Below, piece by piece: positions 15,705 through 23,911 of a stretch of 36,222 nucleotides of DNA; the first letter of the stretch is position 1; each line of letters opens with the position of its first letter. The translations under genes were made by a program, and so were the position numbers. The notes beneath the pieces were generated by a model. That model did no database searches, had not been told where the DNA came from, and saw only the letters and a list, made by a program, of their open reading frames with translations. Source of the DNA: Hankyongella sp964404985 (lineage in GTDB: Bacteria > Pseudomonadota > Alphaproteobacteria > Sphingomonadales > Sphingomonadaceae); the NCBI GenBank assembly GCA_964404985.1, contig CAYOMD010000027.1, positions 1-36,222 on the forward strand, read 5' to 3'.

Positions 15705-17158
15705 GCCGTGATACCCGCAACCGTTGCCAGACCGGCGACGTCAAGGTGGTGTTCCAGCGTTGCGGCGATGTCATCAAGGACCGCGTCGATCACTGCTGCC
15801 TGGTCCTGCTGCGTGCCCGGCAGGTGCAACCAGTCCCGGCGCACGGCGGCGCTGTCGAACAGGCCATGGACATAGCAGCCCATAACGGTACCACGCACCG
15901 CGCCGTCCATGCTGCCATCTGCCAGCCGCAGCAACGGCTGCTGGCAATCCGGCCCGCCTGTGCGCCCGCAGTGGATTTCATAGCCCTGAAACGACACCGC
16001 CTGTCCCTCCTGCCCCTGAATCGTGCCCGCAGTCTGCCGCACAACCTTGTGCGGGGCGAGCACAGTCTCGACATCCAGCAGGCCAAGGCCTGCCGCCTCC
16101 CCCGGCGGCCCTTCGATACCCTCCGGGTCAGCGATGCGCAGGCCCAGCATCTGGTAACCGCCGCACAGGCCCAGGACCCGCCCGCCCTGCCGGGCATGCG
16201 CCAGGATATCGATGTCCCAGCCTTGCGCGCGCACAAATGCAAGGTCGGCCATGGTCGCCTTGGTGCCGGGCAGGATGATCCAGTCGCAGCGCGGGATCGG
16301 TCGGCCCGGCGGCACGAACTGCAACGCCACGCCAGGCTGGTGACGCAGCGGGTCCAGATCGTCGAAATTGGCAATGCGCGGCAGCATCGGGCAGGCGATT
16401 GTGATTGCCCCGTCAGCCAGGGTGTGCTGGCGCTCCAGCACCACCGCATCCTCGGCCGGCAGGCGCGCCGCCGCCGGCAGCCACGGCACGACGCCAAGGC
16501 TCTGCCAGCCGGTGTGGCTTGTAATCTCGCGCAGTCCTGTATCGAACAGGCTTGGCGCGCCACGGAACTTGTTGATGAGAAAACCCCGCACCATCGCCCG
16601 ATCCAAAGGGTCGAGCACCGCGTGCGTCCCGGCCAGGCTGGCGATCACCCCGCCCCGGTCGATGTCGCCGACCAGCACGACGGACACGTCAGCGGCCCGT
16701 GCAAAGCCCATATTGGCAATGTCTCCGGCGCGCAGGTTGACCTCTGCCGGGCTGCCTGCTCCCTCGACGATCACCAGATCGGCACCCTCCTGCACATGGG
16801 CGAAGCTCTCCAGCACCGTCGCCAGCAGATGTGGCTTGCGCGCCAGATAGTCGGCGGCGGCCCAAGCCCCCTGCACGCGGCCCTGCACCACGATCTGCGC
16901 CCCGGTATCCGATTGCGGCTTCAGTAGCACCGGGTTCATGTGGACGCTGGGGGCAACGCGGCAGGCCAGTGCCTGCAGCGCCTGCGCCCGGCCGATCTCG
17001 CCGCCGTCTGCGGTGACCGCCGCATTGTTGGACATGTTCTGCGGCTTGAACGGCCGGACTTTCAGGCCCCGGTTGGCAAACAGCCGGCACAGCCCGGCGA
17101 CCAGCACCGACTTGCCGACATCCGACCCCGTGCCCTGCAGCATCAGTGCGGCGCTCAA
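15701..17158 (-). CDS. cobQ: Cobyric acid synthase CobQ
   Basis: A 485-residue glutamine-dependent amidotransferase that amidates adenosylcobyrinic acid a,c-diamide at four carboxylates to give cobyric acid. The N-terminal synthetase has the P-loop variant MLQGTGSDVGKSVLVAGLCR and the PQNMSNNAA segment; the C-terminal glutaminase has the nucleophile Cys in VLGLCGGYQMLG and a catalytic His in CYVHGLF. It overlaps cobO and bluB by four bases each. It acts on the adenosylated product of the upstream CobO. Typical length for the family. Confidence 0.96.
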   Translation of the reverse strand: MSAALMLQGTGSDVGKSVLVAGLCRLFANRGLKVRPFKPQNMSNNAAVTADGGEIGRAQALQALACRVAPSVHMNPVLLKPQSDTGAQIVVQGRVQGAWAAADYLARKPHLLATVLESFAHVQEGADLVIVEGAGSPAEVNLRAGDIANMGFARAADVSVVLVGDIDRGGVIASLAGTHAVLDPLDRAMVRGFLINKFRGAPSLFDTGLREITSHTGWQSLGVVPWLPAAARLPAEDAVVLERQHTLADGAITIACPMLPRIANFDDLDPLRHQPGVALQFVPPGRPIPRCDWIILPGTKATMADLAFVRAQGWDIDILAHARQGGRVLGLCGGYQMLGLRIADPEGIEGPPGEAAGLGLLDVETVLAPHKVVRQTAGTIQGQEGQAVSFQGYEIHCGRTGGPDCQQPLLRLADGSMDGAVRGTVMGCYVHGLFDSAAVRRDWLHLPGTQQDQAAVIDAVLDDIAATLEHHLDVAGLATVAGITA

Positions 17159-17760
17159 TACTCCACCCCGCGCTGGGCCTTGAACCCGGCCTTGTAGGGA
17201 TGCTTGATCTCCCGGAACTCGGTCACCAGGTCGGCGACGTCGACCAGCTCCGGCCTGGCGCCGCGCCCGGTGATGCAGATGTGCTTGGTCAGCGGCCTGT
17301 CTTTCAGCGCCGCGACCACCTCTGCGACGGGCAGATAGTCGAAGCCGATCACGATGTTGAGCTCATCGAGCACCACATAATCGATGGCGGGGTCATGGAT
17401 CAGCTCCAGCGAACGCGCCCAGGCGGCGCGGGCGGCGGCGATATCGCGCTCCCGGTCCTGCGTGTCCCAGGTGAAGCCTTCGCCCATCACCTCGAAGCTG
17501 GCAAACTCCGGGTGGTCACGGAAGAAGTGCTTCTCCCCGGTCTCCCAGCTCCCCTTGACGAACTGCACGATGGCCACCCGCATCCCCCAGCCGGCACTGC
17601 GCAGCGCCATGCCGAACGCCGCCGAGGACTTGCCTTTGCCGTCGCCGGTGTGGACGATCAGCAGCCCGCGCTCCAGCGTCTTGGTCTCCTGGATGCGCGC
17701 GCGTGCCGTCTGGATACGCGCCATGCGTTCCTTGTGGCGGGCGTTTATGTCCTCGGTCAT
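17155..17760 (-). CDS. cobO: Cob(I)yrinic acid a,c-diamide adenosyltransferase
   Basis: A 201-residue CobA/CobO/BtuR-type enzyme that transfers adenosyl from ATP to the cobalt of corrinoids. The start is the ATG at 17760 (MTEDINARHKERM); the longer open frame upstream is the antisense of btuB. Landmarks: GLLIVHTGDGKGKSSAAFG (P-loop), VQFVKGSWETGE, VVLDELNI, and the C-terminal ITGRGARPEL. It begins 13 bases after the btuB stop and overlaps cobQ by four, so it is cotranslated with it under riboswitch control. Confidence 0.95.
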   Translation of the reverse strand: MTEDINARHKERMARIQTARARIQETKTLERGLLIVHTGDGKGKSSAAFGMALRSAGWGMRVAIVQFVKGSWETGEKHFFRDHPEFASFEVMGEGFTWDTQDRERDIAAARAAWARSLELIHDPAIDYVVLDELNIVIGFDYLPVAEVVAALKDRPLTKHICITGRGARPELVDVADLVTEFREIKHPYKAGFKAQRGVEY

Positions 17761-17773
17761 GGCTGTCCCCTCA

Positions 17774-19684
17774 TCATAGTGCTGCGCGCAGGCCGATGTA
17801 CCCGGCGCGGCCAAATGTGCCGTACTGGTCGATGGTTTCGTAATCCGCGTCCAGCACGTTGTCGAAGCGGCCGTAGAGGTCCAGGCCTTTGTAGACCGTG
17901 TAACTCGCGCGCAGGTCCAGCGTCGTATAGCCATCAAGCCGCCGTGTGTTGGACGCATTGATGAAGCGGTCGCTGGCCGTGGTGACGGTCACCCCGCCCG
18001 CGATCCCGGCGGCGTGCCGATAGTCCGCACTCAGCGAGACGCTCTCCTGTGGTCGTCGCACCAGCACCTTGCCCTCACTCGGGCTGTCGGCGGCCCGGTT
18101 GCGCGGGTTGAGGTGCGTGTACTGCGCCTCGATGCTCAGCCCCTCGACGGGCCTGGCCGAGACCAGCAGTTCAACGCCGGTCGAGCGGGTGCGGGCGACA
18201 TTGTCGTAGAAGCCGAAGCGGCCATCGTCGCACAGGCTGTTGTCGCTGGGGCAGAAGTTGAAGTCGATCTGGTTACGGGTGGTGCGCCGGAAATAGGTCG
18301 CACCTATACTGAGCACCTCGCCCCAGAGCTGCTGGTCGCCGCCGACTTCCCAGCCCTTGGAGTCTTCGGGGGCCAGGTCCGGGTTGCCGAAGTCGCTGCC
18401 GAGCTGGAACGGCGTCGGGGCCTTGAAGCCCTCCGAATAGCCTGCCCGCAGGCGGCTCCTGCCCTTGTTCGGCGAGTAGACTCCACTGGCTGCCACACTG
18501 GTTGCACTGCCGAAGCTGCTGTGCTGGTCCTGCCGGATACCGAGTGTGCCGCTGAAGCCTTCGAGCGGCTTGACGAACAGGTTGGCATAGCCGCTGGTCA
18601 GGCGCTGGGTCTGGGTGAGCGGTATTGGGTTGGGGTCAAAGTCGGATGGCGATGCGGTGCGCAGGCGCTGCACCTCACGCTCGGCACCGGCGGTCAGTTC
18701 CCAGCCCTGTGCGATCTCGTAGGTCCCCTGATACTCAAAACGCGCGTTGCGTCCCAGCGCCTCAAAGGTTGTGGTGACCCCCAGGTCCGGGTCCGTGTTG
18801 CGGCGCTTGATGTTGGTGTAGCCGAACGCCAGCCGGTTCCTGAGCCGACCGTCCAGAAGTGCCACATTCAAGCCGGCATAACCGACGAACTCGCGCGAGC
18901 GACTGCGCTCCCGGGTGTCAGCAAGGCTGAAATTCGGTGGCGGGAAGCCGTCGATGCCCGTGTCACCCCGGCTGAACCAGCCGCGCAGATCAAGCGAGAC
19001 GGCTTGCGAGAGCGTGACCCGGACTTGGGCGTTTGCGCCGACATTCTCGTAACTGTCCTGCTCTTGACCGCCTCGGTCCTCGTTGAACGCCGAGATCCCG
19101 TCCGACGCCAGATACCCGGCCCCGACGCTGGCTGCGACCGGGCCGATGGTCTTCGAGATGTTGCCGATTGCCTGCCAGGTGTCGCGATAGCCGTATTCCA
19201 GCCGGGCGTTGGCCTGCAGGTCCTCGGTCGGCGGTGCGGTGAGGATGTTGATCACCCCGCCGATCGCCTGGCTGCCCCACAGTACGGACTGGGCACCACG
19301 GATGATCTCGATGCGGCGGATGTTGCCGGCAAGCAGGTTGGCAAAGTTGAAGCCGCCACCGGGTGAGGAGGGATCGTTGAGTTTGACGCCGTCGATCAGC
19401 ACCACAGTCTGATCGGACTCCGCACCACGGATGAACACGCCGGTCTGCGTGCCGAGGCCACCGTTGCGGGCGACGGTCACCCCTGGCGTTGTCGCCAGCA
19501 GGTCAGAGATGGCGATCGTCTGGCGGGTCTCGATGGTCTGTGTGTCGAGCACGGTGATCGATTGCCCGAGATCGGCAACCGCAACCGACGTGCGGGTCGC
19601 CGTGACGACGATATCGTCAAGCACAGCGTCGGCAAGGGCGGGGGTGGCAGCAAACGCTGCGGCGGATAAAAACAAAAAGCGCAT
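17774..19684 (-). CDS. btuB: TonB-dependent cobalamin receptor BtuB
   Basis: A 636-residue outer-membrane receptor. A signal peptide (about residues 1-19, ending ALADA) is followed by the TonB box DDIVVTATRT, the plug domain (ISDLLATTPGVTV, FIRGAESDQTVVLIDGVKL, then IEIIRGAQSVLWGSQAIGG) and a 22-strand-type barrel. The chain ends in GLRAAL rather than an aromatic residue, a mild oddity. It heads the operon with cobO, cobQ and bluB and lies directly behind a cobalamin riboswitch, which makes vitamin B12 or a related corrinoid the likely substrate. Confidence 0.93.
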   Translation of the reverse strand: MRFLFLSAAAFAATPALADAVLDDIVVTATRTSVAVADLGQSITVLDTQTIETRQTIAISDLLATTPGVTVARNGGLGTQTGVFIRGAESDQTVVLIDGVKLNDPSSPGGGFNFANLLAGNIRRIEIIRGAQSVLWGSQAIGGVINILTAPPTEDLQANARLEYGYRDTWQAIGNISKTIGPVAASVGAGYLASDGISAFNEDRGGQEQDSYENVGANAQVRVTLSQAVSLDLRGWFSRGDTGIDGFPPPNFSLADTRERSRSREFVGYAGLNVALLDGRLRNRLAFGYTNIKRRNTDPDLGVTTTFEALGRNARFEYQGTYEIAQGWELTAGAEREVQRLRTASPSDFDPNPIPLTQTQRLTSGYANLFVKPLEGFSGTLGIRQDQHSSFGSATSVAASGVYSPNKGRSRLRAGYSEGFKAPTPFQLGSDFGNPDLAPEDSKGWEVGGDQQLWGEVLSIGATYFRRTTRNQIDFNFCPSDNSLCDDGRFGFYDNVARTRSTGVELLVSARPVEGLSIEAQYTHLNPRNRAADSPSEGKVLVRRPQESVSLSADYRHAAGIAGGVTVTTASDRFINASNTRRLDGYTTLDLRASYTVYKGLDLYGRFDNVLDADYETIDQYGTFGRAGYIGLRAAL

Positions 19685-19844
19685 GCACGGCTCCCAAGAC
19701 TACAGGGATCGCCGCCGCCGACCACCGGCGCGCCTCATGGACAAGGGAAAACCATTGGCTCCCCGCGCACGACCCCAGTCGTCGCCACGCGAGGAAACCC
19801 TCGGACGCATCGGTGCACCCCGCCCGTACGTCAGACGACCGAAG

Positions 19845-20035
19845 TGAGCAGGTCTCCTGGCTCTCGGGTCATCACTTGCGCACCGCCTTCCCAGAAGTTT
19901 CCCTCCAGTGGCCTTGTGGTGCGCCCGCTCGCCGACAACAGTTGCGGGGGCAGCGCCGGACTGGCGGACATAATCCGCTTAACCGGCTTCCCTTTTCATG
20001 CCCTTGCGGGCAACTCTCTTCGCAAGCGCCGCAAT
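19845..20035 (-). promoter_or_regulatory. Cobalamin riboswitch upstream of btuB
   Basis: Read on the minus strand the order matches the cobalamin aptamer: a 5' part with GGGAAGCCGGTTAAGCGG, then GCCCCCGCAACTGT, a stem, GCCACTG (B12 box side), GGGAAGGCGGTGC, and the 3' hallmark GAGCCAGGAGACCTGC (plus 19848-19863). It leaves a leader of about 160 bases before the btuB start, room for an expression platform. It should shut off btuB-cobO-cobQ-bluB when adenosylcobalamin is plentiful. Boundaries are approximate. Confidence 0.9.
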
Positions 20036-20053
20036 GGCCCAGCAGGAGCACAA

Positions 20054-20605
20054 ATGCAAGAGCCTGAGATCACCCTTGTCCTTGGCGGGGCACGCTCCGG
20101 CAAGAGCCGGCTGGCCGAACAGCTGGTCAGCGACGCCGCCACGGCCCGCAGCGCACAGCGCGTCTATATCGCCACGGCGCAGGCACTGGATGCGGAAATG
20201 GCCGCGCGCATCGCGCGCCACAGGGCAGAGCGCGGGCCGGGCTGGATCACCCGCGACGCCCCGCATGCACTGGCGGACGCGATCCACGCTGCCGGACCGG
20301 GCGAAGTGCTACTGGTCGACTGCCTGACCCTATGGCTCAGCAACCGGCTGTGCGCCCTGCCGGACCCGATGGCGGCCGAGGCACAGCTGGGGCCGGACGT
20401 GACGGACCTGCTGGCCGCAATCTCGCAGGCGCGAACATCCATTGTGCTTGTCAGCAACGAAGTCGGGCTGGGTCTGGTGCCGGAGACACCGCTCGGCCGC
20501 GCGTTCCGGGACTGTGCCGGGCGGCTGAACCAGCAGGTGGCGGAGAAGGCGCACCGGGTGGCGTTTGTCGCCGCCGGTCTTCCGATCTGGCTGAAAAAGC
20601 CCTGA
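20054..20605 (+). CDS. cobU: Adenosylcobinamide kinase / phosphate guanylyltransferase
   Basis: A 183-residue bifunctional enzyme of the nucleotide-loop assembly pathway: it phosphorylates adenosylcobinamide and then transfers GMP. It starts at the ATG at 20054 behind AGGAG. Landmarks: TLVLGGARSGKSRLAEQL (P-loop), the His in IARHRAERGPGW that carries the GMP, VDCLTLWLSN and VSNEVGLGLVPE. It is divergent from the btuB operon; the longer upstream frame is the antisense of the riboswitch. No riboswitch on its own strand is visible, so its control may differ from the rest of the pathway. Confidence 0.93.
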   Translation: MQEPEITLVLGGARSGKSRLAEQLVSDAATARSAQRVYIATAQALDAEMAARIARHRAERGPGWITRDAPHALADAIHAAGPGEVLLVDCLTLWLSNRLCALPDPMAAEAQLGPDVTDLLAAISQARTSIVLVSNEVGLGLVPETPLGRAFRDCAGRLNQQVAEKAHRVAFVAAGLPIWLKKP

Positions 20606-20618
20606 GAAAACAGAAGAC

Positions 20619-20650
20619 AAAAAATTGGCCGATGCTTTCGCACCGGCCAA
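20619..20650 (-). terminator. Rho-independent terminator of the small RNA
   Basis: Minus strand: stem TTGGCCG paired with CGGCCAA around GTGC-GAAA-GCAT, followed directly by six T. The T-run exists on this strand only, which fixes the RNA's direction. It ends 14 bases from the convergent cobU stop. Confidence 0.9.
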
Positions 20651-20790
20651 GTCAATCAGGGAGGTCCCGCCCAAGGGGGAGGAAAGGGCGGGACACCGAG
20701 CGCGTGGCAGGGGAGGAAGGCCAGGCGCTCGAGGATCAGGGATCGGGGGAGGATCCAGTGATCGGGCGCTGCAATGCAGCGTCGAGAGCC
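20619..20790 (-). ncRNA. Candidate small RNA with three anti-Shine-Dalgarno loops
   Basis: On the minus strand three hairpins follow each other: plus 20734-20763 (stem GATCA/TGATC plus GGATC/GATCC, loop CTCCCCC), 20698-20730 (stem GAGCGC/GCGCTC plus TGGC/GCCA, loop CTTCCTCCCCT) and 20664-20694 (stem GTCCCGCCC/GGGCGGGAC, loop TTTCCTCCCCC), then a terminator. Repeated CCUCC-type loops are the hallmark of the alphaproteobacterial alpha-r14/CcsR ('cuckoo') RNAs, thought to pair with ribosome-binding sites. The 5' end is uncertain; CATAAA near 20788-20793 could be a -10 box. A short GCTGC/GCAGC stem lies near the 5' end. No protein gene occupies 20606-20950. Confidence 0.75.
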
Positions 20791-20950
20791 TTTATGCTGA
20801 TTCTGCGCGCTAAGAACCAGTCGCATTGCCGGAGGTCAGCTATGCACGACACGCATTGCTGTAACCAAGCTGCACCTCCATCTTTCTGCACGTTCAGGTT
20901 CAATTCAGCCTCCGGCGCTTACTTTTCATCCATAGCAACAGGAGGTCTGC

Positions 20951-21445
20951 ATGATTTCGTTTCTCTCTCGGCACGCCATGTTCAAGGTCGGCATGATTGC
21001 ACTGGCCCTGCCCCTGGCCAGTTGCGCCGCCAATGGCAGTGTCAACAAGGAAGCTGTCGGCACGGCGACCGGTGCGGCACTTGGCGGTCTGCTCGGTGCC
21101 TCGATCGGTGGACGCGGAGCCGGCAAAGCGGCACTGGTCGCCGGCGGCGTGTTCCTCGGCGGCCTGCTCGGCAACCAGATCGGCAAGGGCCTGGACAAGG
21201 CGGATCGGCTGGAGGCGGAGCGTGCGGCGCAGGACACACTGGAGAGTGCTCCCTCCGGCGTCGAGCGCACCTGGCACAACCCCGACTCCGGCAATTCCGG
21301 ATCATTTGTCGCCAAGCCGGCCTACACGGAAAGTGGTGCCTACTGCCGCGAGTTCACCCAGACGGTGAACATCGACGGCAGGTCAGAGCGCGCCTATGGC
21401 ACAGCATGCCGCCAGCCGGACGGCACGTGGAAAATGGTAGCGTAG
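20951..21445 (+). CDS. 17-kDa surface antigen-like lipoprotein
   Basis: A 164-residue outer-membrane lipoprotein. A signal peptide ends at the lipobox LASC (Cys25). Residues 36-80 form a glycine zipper (GAALGGLLGASIGGRGAG, then GGVFLGGLLGNQIGKGLD). The C-terminal part (about 95-164: RTWHNPDSGNSG, CREFTQTVNIDGRSERAYGTACRQPDGTWKMV, quoted as its landmarks only in part) matches the rickettsial 17-kDa antigen/RT0821 surface-antigen family. Function probably structural in the envelope. An AGGAGG ribosome site lies seven bases before the ATG, and is a perfect pairing partner for the nearby small RNA loops. Confidence 0.88.
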   Translation: MISFLSRHAMFKVGMIALALPLASCAANGSVNKEAVGTATGAALGGLLGASIGGRGAGKAALVAGGVFLGGLLGNQIGKGLDKADRLEAERAAQDTLESAPSGVERTWHNPDSGNSGSFVAKPAYTESGAYCREFTQTVNIDGRSERAYGTACRQPDGTWKMVA

Positions 21446-21538
21446 CGTATGCGTAATCCGGGCCGGCCCACGAAGCTGGCCCGGATCAACCTCGCAAGCC
21501 CTGCTGACAAAACACGTGCGGCGTCCTATGTGGACAGC

Positions 21539-22558
21539 ATGGACAAGATACCCGTAACTGTACTGACCGGCTTCCTCGGTGCTGGCAAGACCACCCTGCT
21601 CAACCGTATCCTCTCGGAGGATCATGGGCGTCGCTACGCCGTGATCGTCAACGAGTTCGGCGAGATCGGCATCGACAACGACCTGATCGTCGGCGCAGAC
21701 GAGGAAGTGTTCGAGATGAACAACGGCTGCGTCTGCTGCACGGTGCGTGGCGACCTGATCCGCATTCTCGGCGCGCTGCTCAAACGCCGCGGCCGGTTCG
21801 ACCGCATCATCGTCGAGACCACGGGGCTTGCCAAACCGGCCCCCGTCGCCCAGACCTTCTTCGCGGACGACGATGTTCAGGCAGCCACCCGGCTGGACGC
21901 GGTGGTGACTGTTGCAGACGCCAAGCATATCGCCGCGCAACTGGGTGATACCGAGGCGGCACGTGACCAGATTGCCTTCGCGGACGTGATCCTGCTCAAC
22001 AAGACCGACCTGGTGGACGAACAGGGGCTGAAGGCAGCGGAGGCGCTGATCCGCGCGATCAACCCCGGTGCCCGGCTGCATTACAGCCAGCGTGGTGACG
22101 TGGCGCTCGACGCCCTGCTCGACCAGGGGGCATTCGACCTTGACCGGCTGGAGGCCTGGGCCGCCAGCGACGGCCACAAACACGATCACGACCATCACCA
22201 CGATCATACGCACTGTCATGATGACGTGCACGCCCACGACAGCCGTCTGGACCATGATCAGGACATCCACTCGGTCGCCCTGTCAGCCGACCGGCCATTG
22301 AACGGCGATGCGTTCATGCTCTGGGTGCAGGCACTGGCCGCTGACAAAGGCCCGGACCTGCTGCGCTGGAAGGGTATTCTGCACTTTGCCGGCGAAGACC
22401 GGCGCTTTGTGTTTCAGGGAGTCCACATGATCCTGGACGGCGACCTGCGCACACCTTGGGGCGCGGATGAGCAGCGCCGCTCAAGGCTGGTGTTCATTGG
22501 CCGCAACCTGGACGCGGCATCGCTGCGCGCGGGCTTCGAGGATTGTCTCGCCGCATGA
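21539..22558 (+). CDS. CobW/P47K-family GTPase with His-rich loop
   Basis: A 339-residue metallochaperone GTPase of the COG0523 group. It has the P-loop GFLGAGKTTLLN at about residue 9, the metal-binding GCVCCTVRGDL at about 64, an NKTD guanine-specificity motif, and a C-terminal CobW_C domain. Between the two domains (about residues 215-245) lies a stretch dominated by His and Asp, a probable metal reservoir. The start is placed at 21539; the frame continues upstream to 21449 without family resemblance. It overlaps the WD40 gene by four bases. Metal is probably zinc rather than cobalt, since it is not in the cobalamin operon, but the nearness to it leaves cobalt open. Confidence 0.9.
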   Translation: MDKIPVTVLTGFLGAGKTTLLNRILSEDHGRRYAVIVNEFGEIGIDNDLIVGADEEVFEMNNGCVCCTVRGDLIRILGALLKRRGRFDRIIVETTGLAKPAPVAQTFFADDDVQAATRLDAVVTVADAKHIAAQLGDTEAARDQIAFADVILLNKTDLVDEQGLKAAEALIRAINPGARLHYSQRGDVALDALLDQGAFDLDRLEAWAASDGHKHDHDHHHDHTHCHDDVHAHDSRLDHDQDIHSVALSADRPLNGDAFMLWVQALAADKGPDLLRWKGILHFAGEDRRFVFQGVHMILDGDLRTPWGADEQRRSRLVFIGRNLDAASLRAGFEDCLAA

Positions 22559-23499
22559 TCGAGCGCGACGCGGGAAGCCATGTCCTGGCCATGCTGCCCT
22601 GGCGCGGCGCATTGACTGCCGTGCTGGCCGATGGTCGATGGCTGACAGCGGACGATGAAGGCCGCGCGACCGCGGGAGAATGCCTGGCGGCGGCCGGCAA
22701 CGACCTGGGCGTCGTTGTTGCCGATGAGAGCGGTGCCGTGACCCTGATGGGGCAGGATGCGCCGCTGATGATGCTGGCCGGTCAGTGGATTGATCAGGTG
22801 GCAATCAGCCCGGACGGCAAATGGATCGCAGCGTCCGCCGGCAAACGCGTCCATGTGGCCCCTGCCGCCGGAGGCTCTGCCCGCATTCTCGAGCACCCGA
22901 GTGCGGCAACCGGGCTGGTGTTCGATGCCCGCTCCAAACGGCTGGCGGTCAGCCACTATGGCGGGGCCTCGCTGTGGTGGCTGAACGCCGCCGACAGCAA
23001 GCCGACCCCGCTTGCCTGGATCGGCTCGCACACGGCGATTACCTGGTCGCCGGATGGCCGTTTCGTCGTGACCGCCATGCAGGAGAGCGCGCTGCACGGC
23101 TGGCGGCTGGAGGACAAGGCGGACATGCGCATGAGCGGCTACCCCGCCAAGACCAAGTCGTTTGCCTGGACGGACAAAGGCCGGTTGCTGGCGACATCCG
23201 GCGCGCATGGTGTCATCATGTGGCCATTCGCGGACCGCAACGGCCCGATGGGCAAAGCCCCGCGCGAACTGGCCGGGCCGGGCGCGCTGGTGAGTGCCGT
23301 CTCTGCGCTGGCCGGTACAGACTTTCTGGCAGCCGGATTCAGTGATGGTTCACTGCTGCTCTATCGTACAGAGGATGCAGAAGTCCTGCCGATACGTGTC
23401 GGTGGCGCGAGCAGCGTGAGCGCTGTAAAATTCAGCGCACGGCAGATCGCGTGCGGCACGGAAGATGGGCGATTACTCTGGCTTGACCTTCCATCATGA
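22555..23499 (+). CDS. WD40-repeat protein paired with the CobW GTPase
   Basis: A 314-residue protein of WD40-type blades (repeated patterns IDQVAISPDGKWIAASAG, HTAITWSPDGRFVVTA, TKSFAWTDKGRLLATSG, LSA-type strands) filling most of a seven-bladed propeller. The ATG at 22555 overlaps the GTPase stop (ATGA). No signal peptide. The CobW-WD40 pair recurs in Alphaproteobacteria; the WD40 partner may present the client protein or scaffold the metal-transfer complex, but its precise job is not known. Confidence 0.85.
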   Translation: MIERDAGSHVLAMLPWRGALTAVLADGRWLTADDEGRATAGECLAAAGNDLGVVVADESGAVTLMGQDAPLMMLAGQWIDQVAISPDGKWIAASAGKRVHVAPAAGGSARILEHPSAATGLVFDARSKRLAVSHYGGASLWWLNAADSKPTPLAWIGSHTAITWSPDGRFVVTAMQESALHGWRLEDKADMRMSGYPAKTKSFAWTDKGRLLATSGAHGVIMWPFADRNGPMGKAPRELAGPGALVSAVSALAGTDFLAAGFSDGSLLLYRTEDAEVLPIRVGGASSVSAVKFSARQIACGTEDGRLLWLDLPS

Positions 23500-23539
23500 T
23501 CGGCGGAAGATGCCATTACTTCAAAGGGAAACAAGCGTG

Positions 23540-23905
23540 ATGACCCTCACTATCGTTCTTGCATCAATACTCATAGTCACTGGAACTCACGCCTTCGCCG
23601 CTGGCGACGCGGCGGCTGGCGCCAAAGTCTTCAACCGCGCGTGCAAGGCCTGCCACTCGGTGCAGGCCGGTAAAAACCTCGTCGGCCCTAGTCTTGCCGG
23701 TGTGGTCGGGCGCAAGGCGGGCAGCGCCGCCGGCTACAAGTCATCGCCAGCCTATGCGGCCTCCGGTGTCACCTGGAACGCCACAACCCTCGACACCTAC
23801 CTGATCGACCCGCGCAAGATGATGAAGGGCAGCCGGATGATCACCAAGGTAGGGGCTGCCACTGACCGCGCCAACGTGATCGCCTATCTCGCGACGCTGA
23901 AGTAG
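23540..23905 (+). CDS. Periplasmic class I cytochrome c
   Basis: A 121-residue small electron carrier. The ATG at 23540 starts a signal peptide (MTLTIVLASILIVTGTHAFAA, described as residues 1-21); the frame upstream of it overlaps the WD40 gene. The haem site is CKACHS, and a Met ligand is available in RKMMKGSRM near residue 95. The fold and GPSLAGVVGRKAG segment match the cytochrome c2/c-550 group. It lies in its own short unit after the WD40 gene and ends six bases from the convergent Lrp gene. Confidence 0.9.
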   Translation: MTLTIVLASILIVTGTHAFAAGDAAAGAKVFNRACKACHSVQAGKNLVGPSLAGVVGRKAGSAAGYKSSPAYAASGVTWNATTLDTYLIDPRKMMKGSRMITKVGAATDRANVIAYLATLK

Positions 23906-23911
23906 AGCGCC

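Noticed and set aside
15746..16927. A 393-codon open frame on the plus strand
   Set aside because: It is the antisense of cobQ, whose motifs are all present.
18014..19366. A 450-codon open frame on the plus strand
   Set aside because: It is the antisense of btuB, which has a signal peptide, TonB box and plug motifs; the plus frame has no recognisable protein features and arises from GC-rich codon bias.
20619..20790. Plus-strand reading of the hairpins as GGA-loop CsrA/RsmA-binding RNA
   Set aside because: The loops would read GGGGAGG, but the terminator's T-run exists only on the minus strand, and CsrA sponge RNAs are not typical of Alphaproteobacteria.
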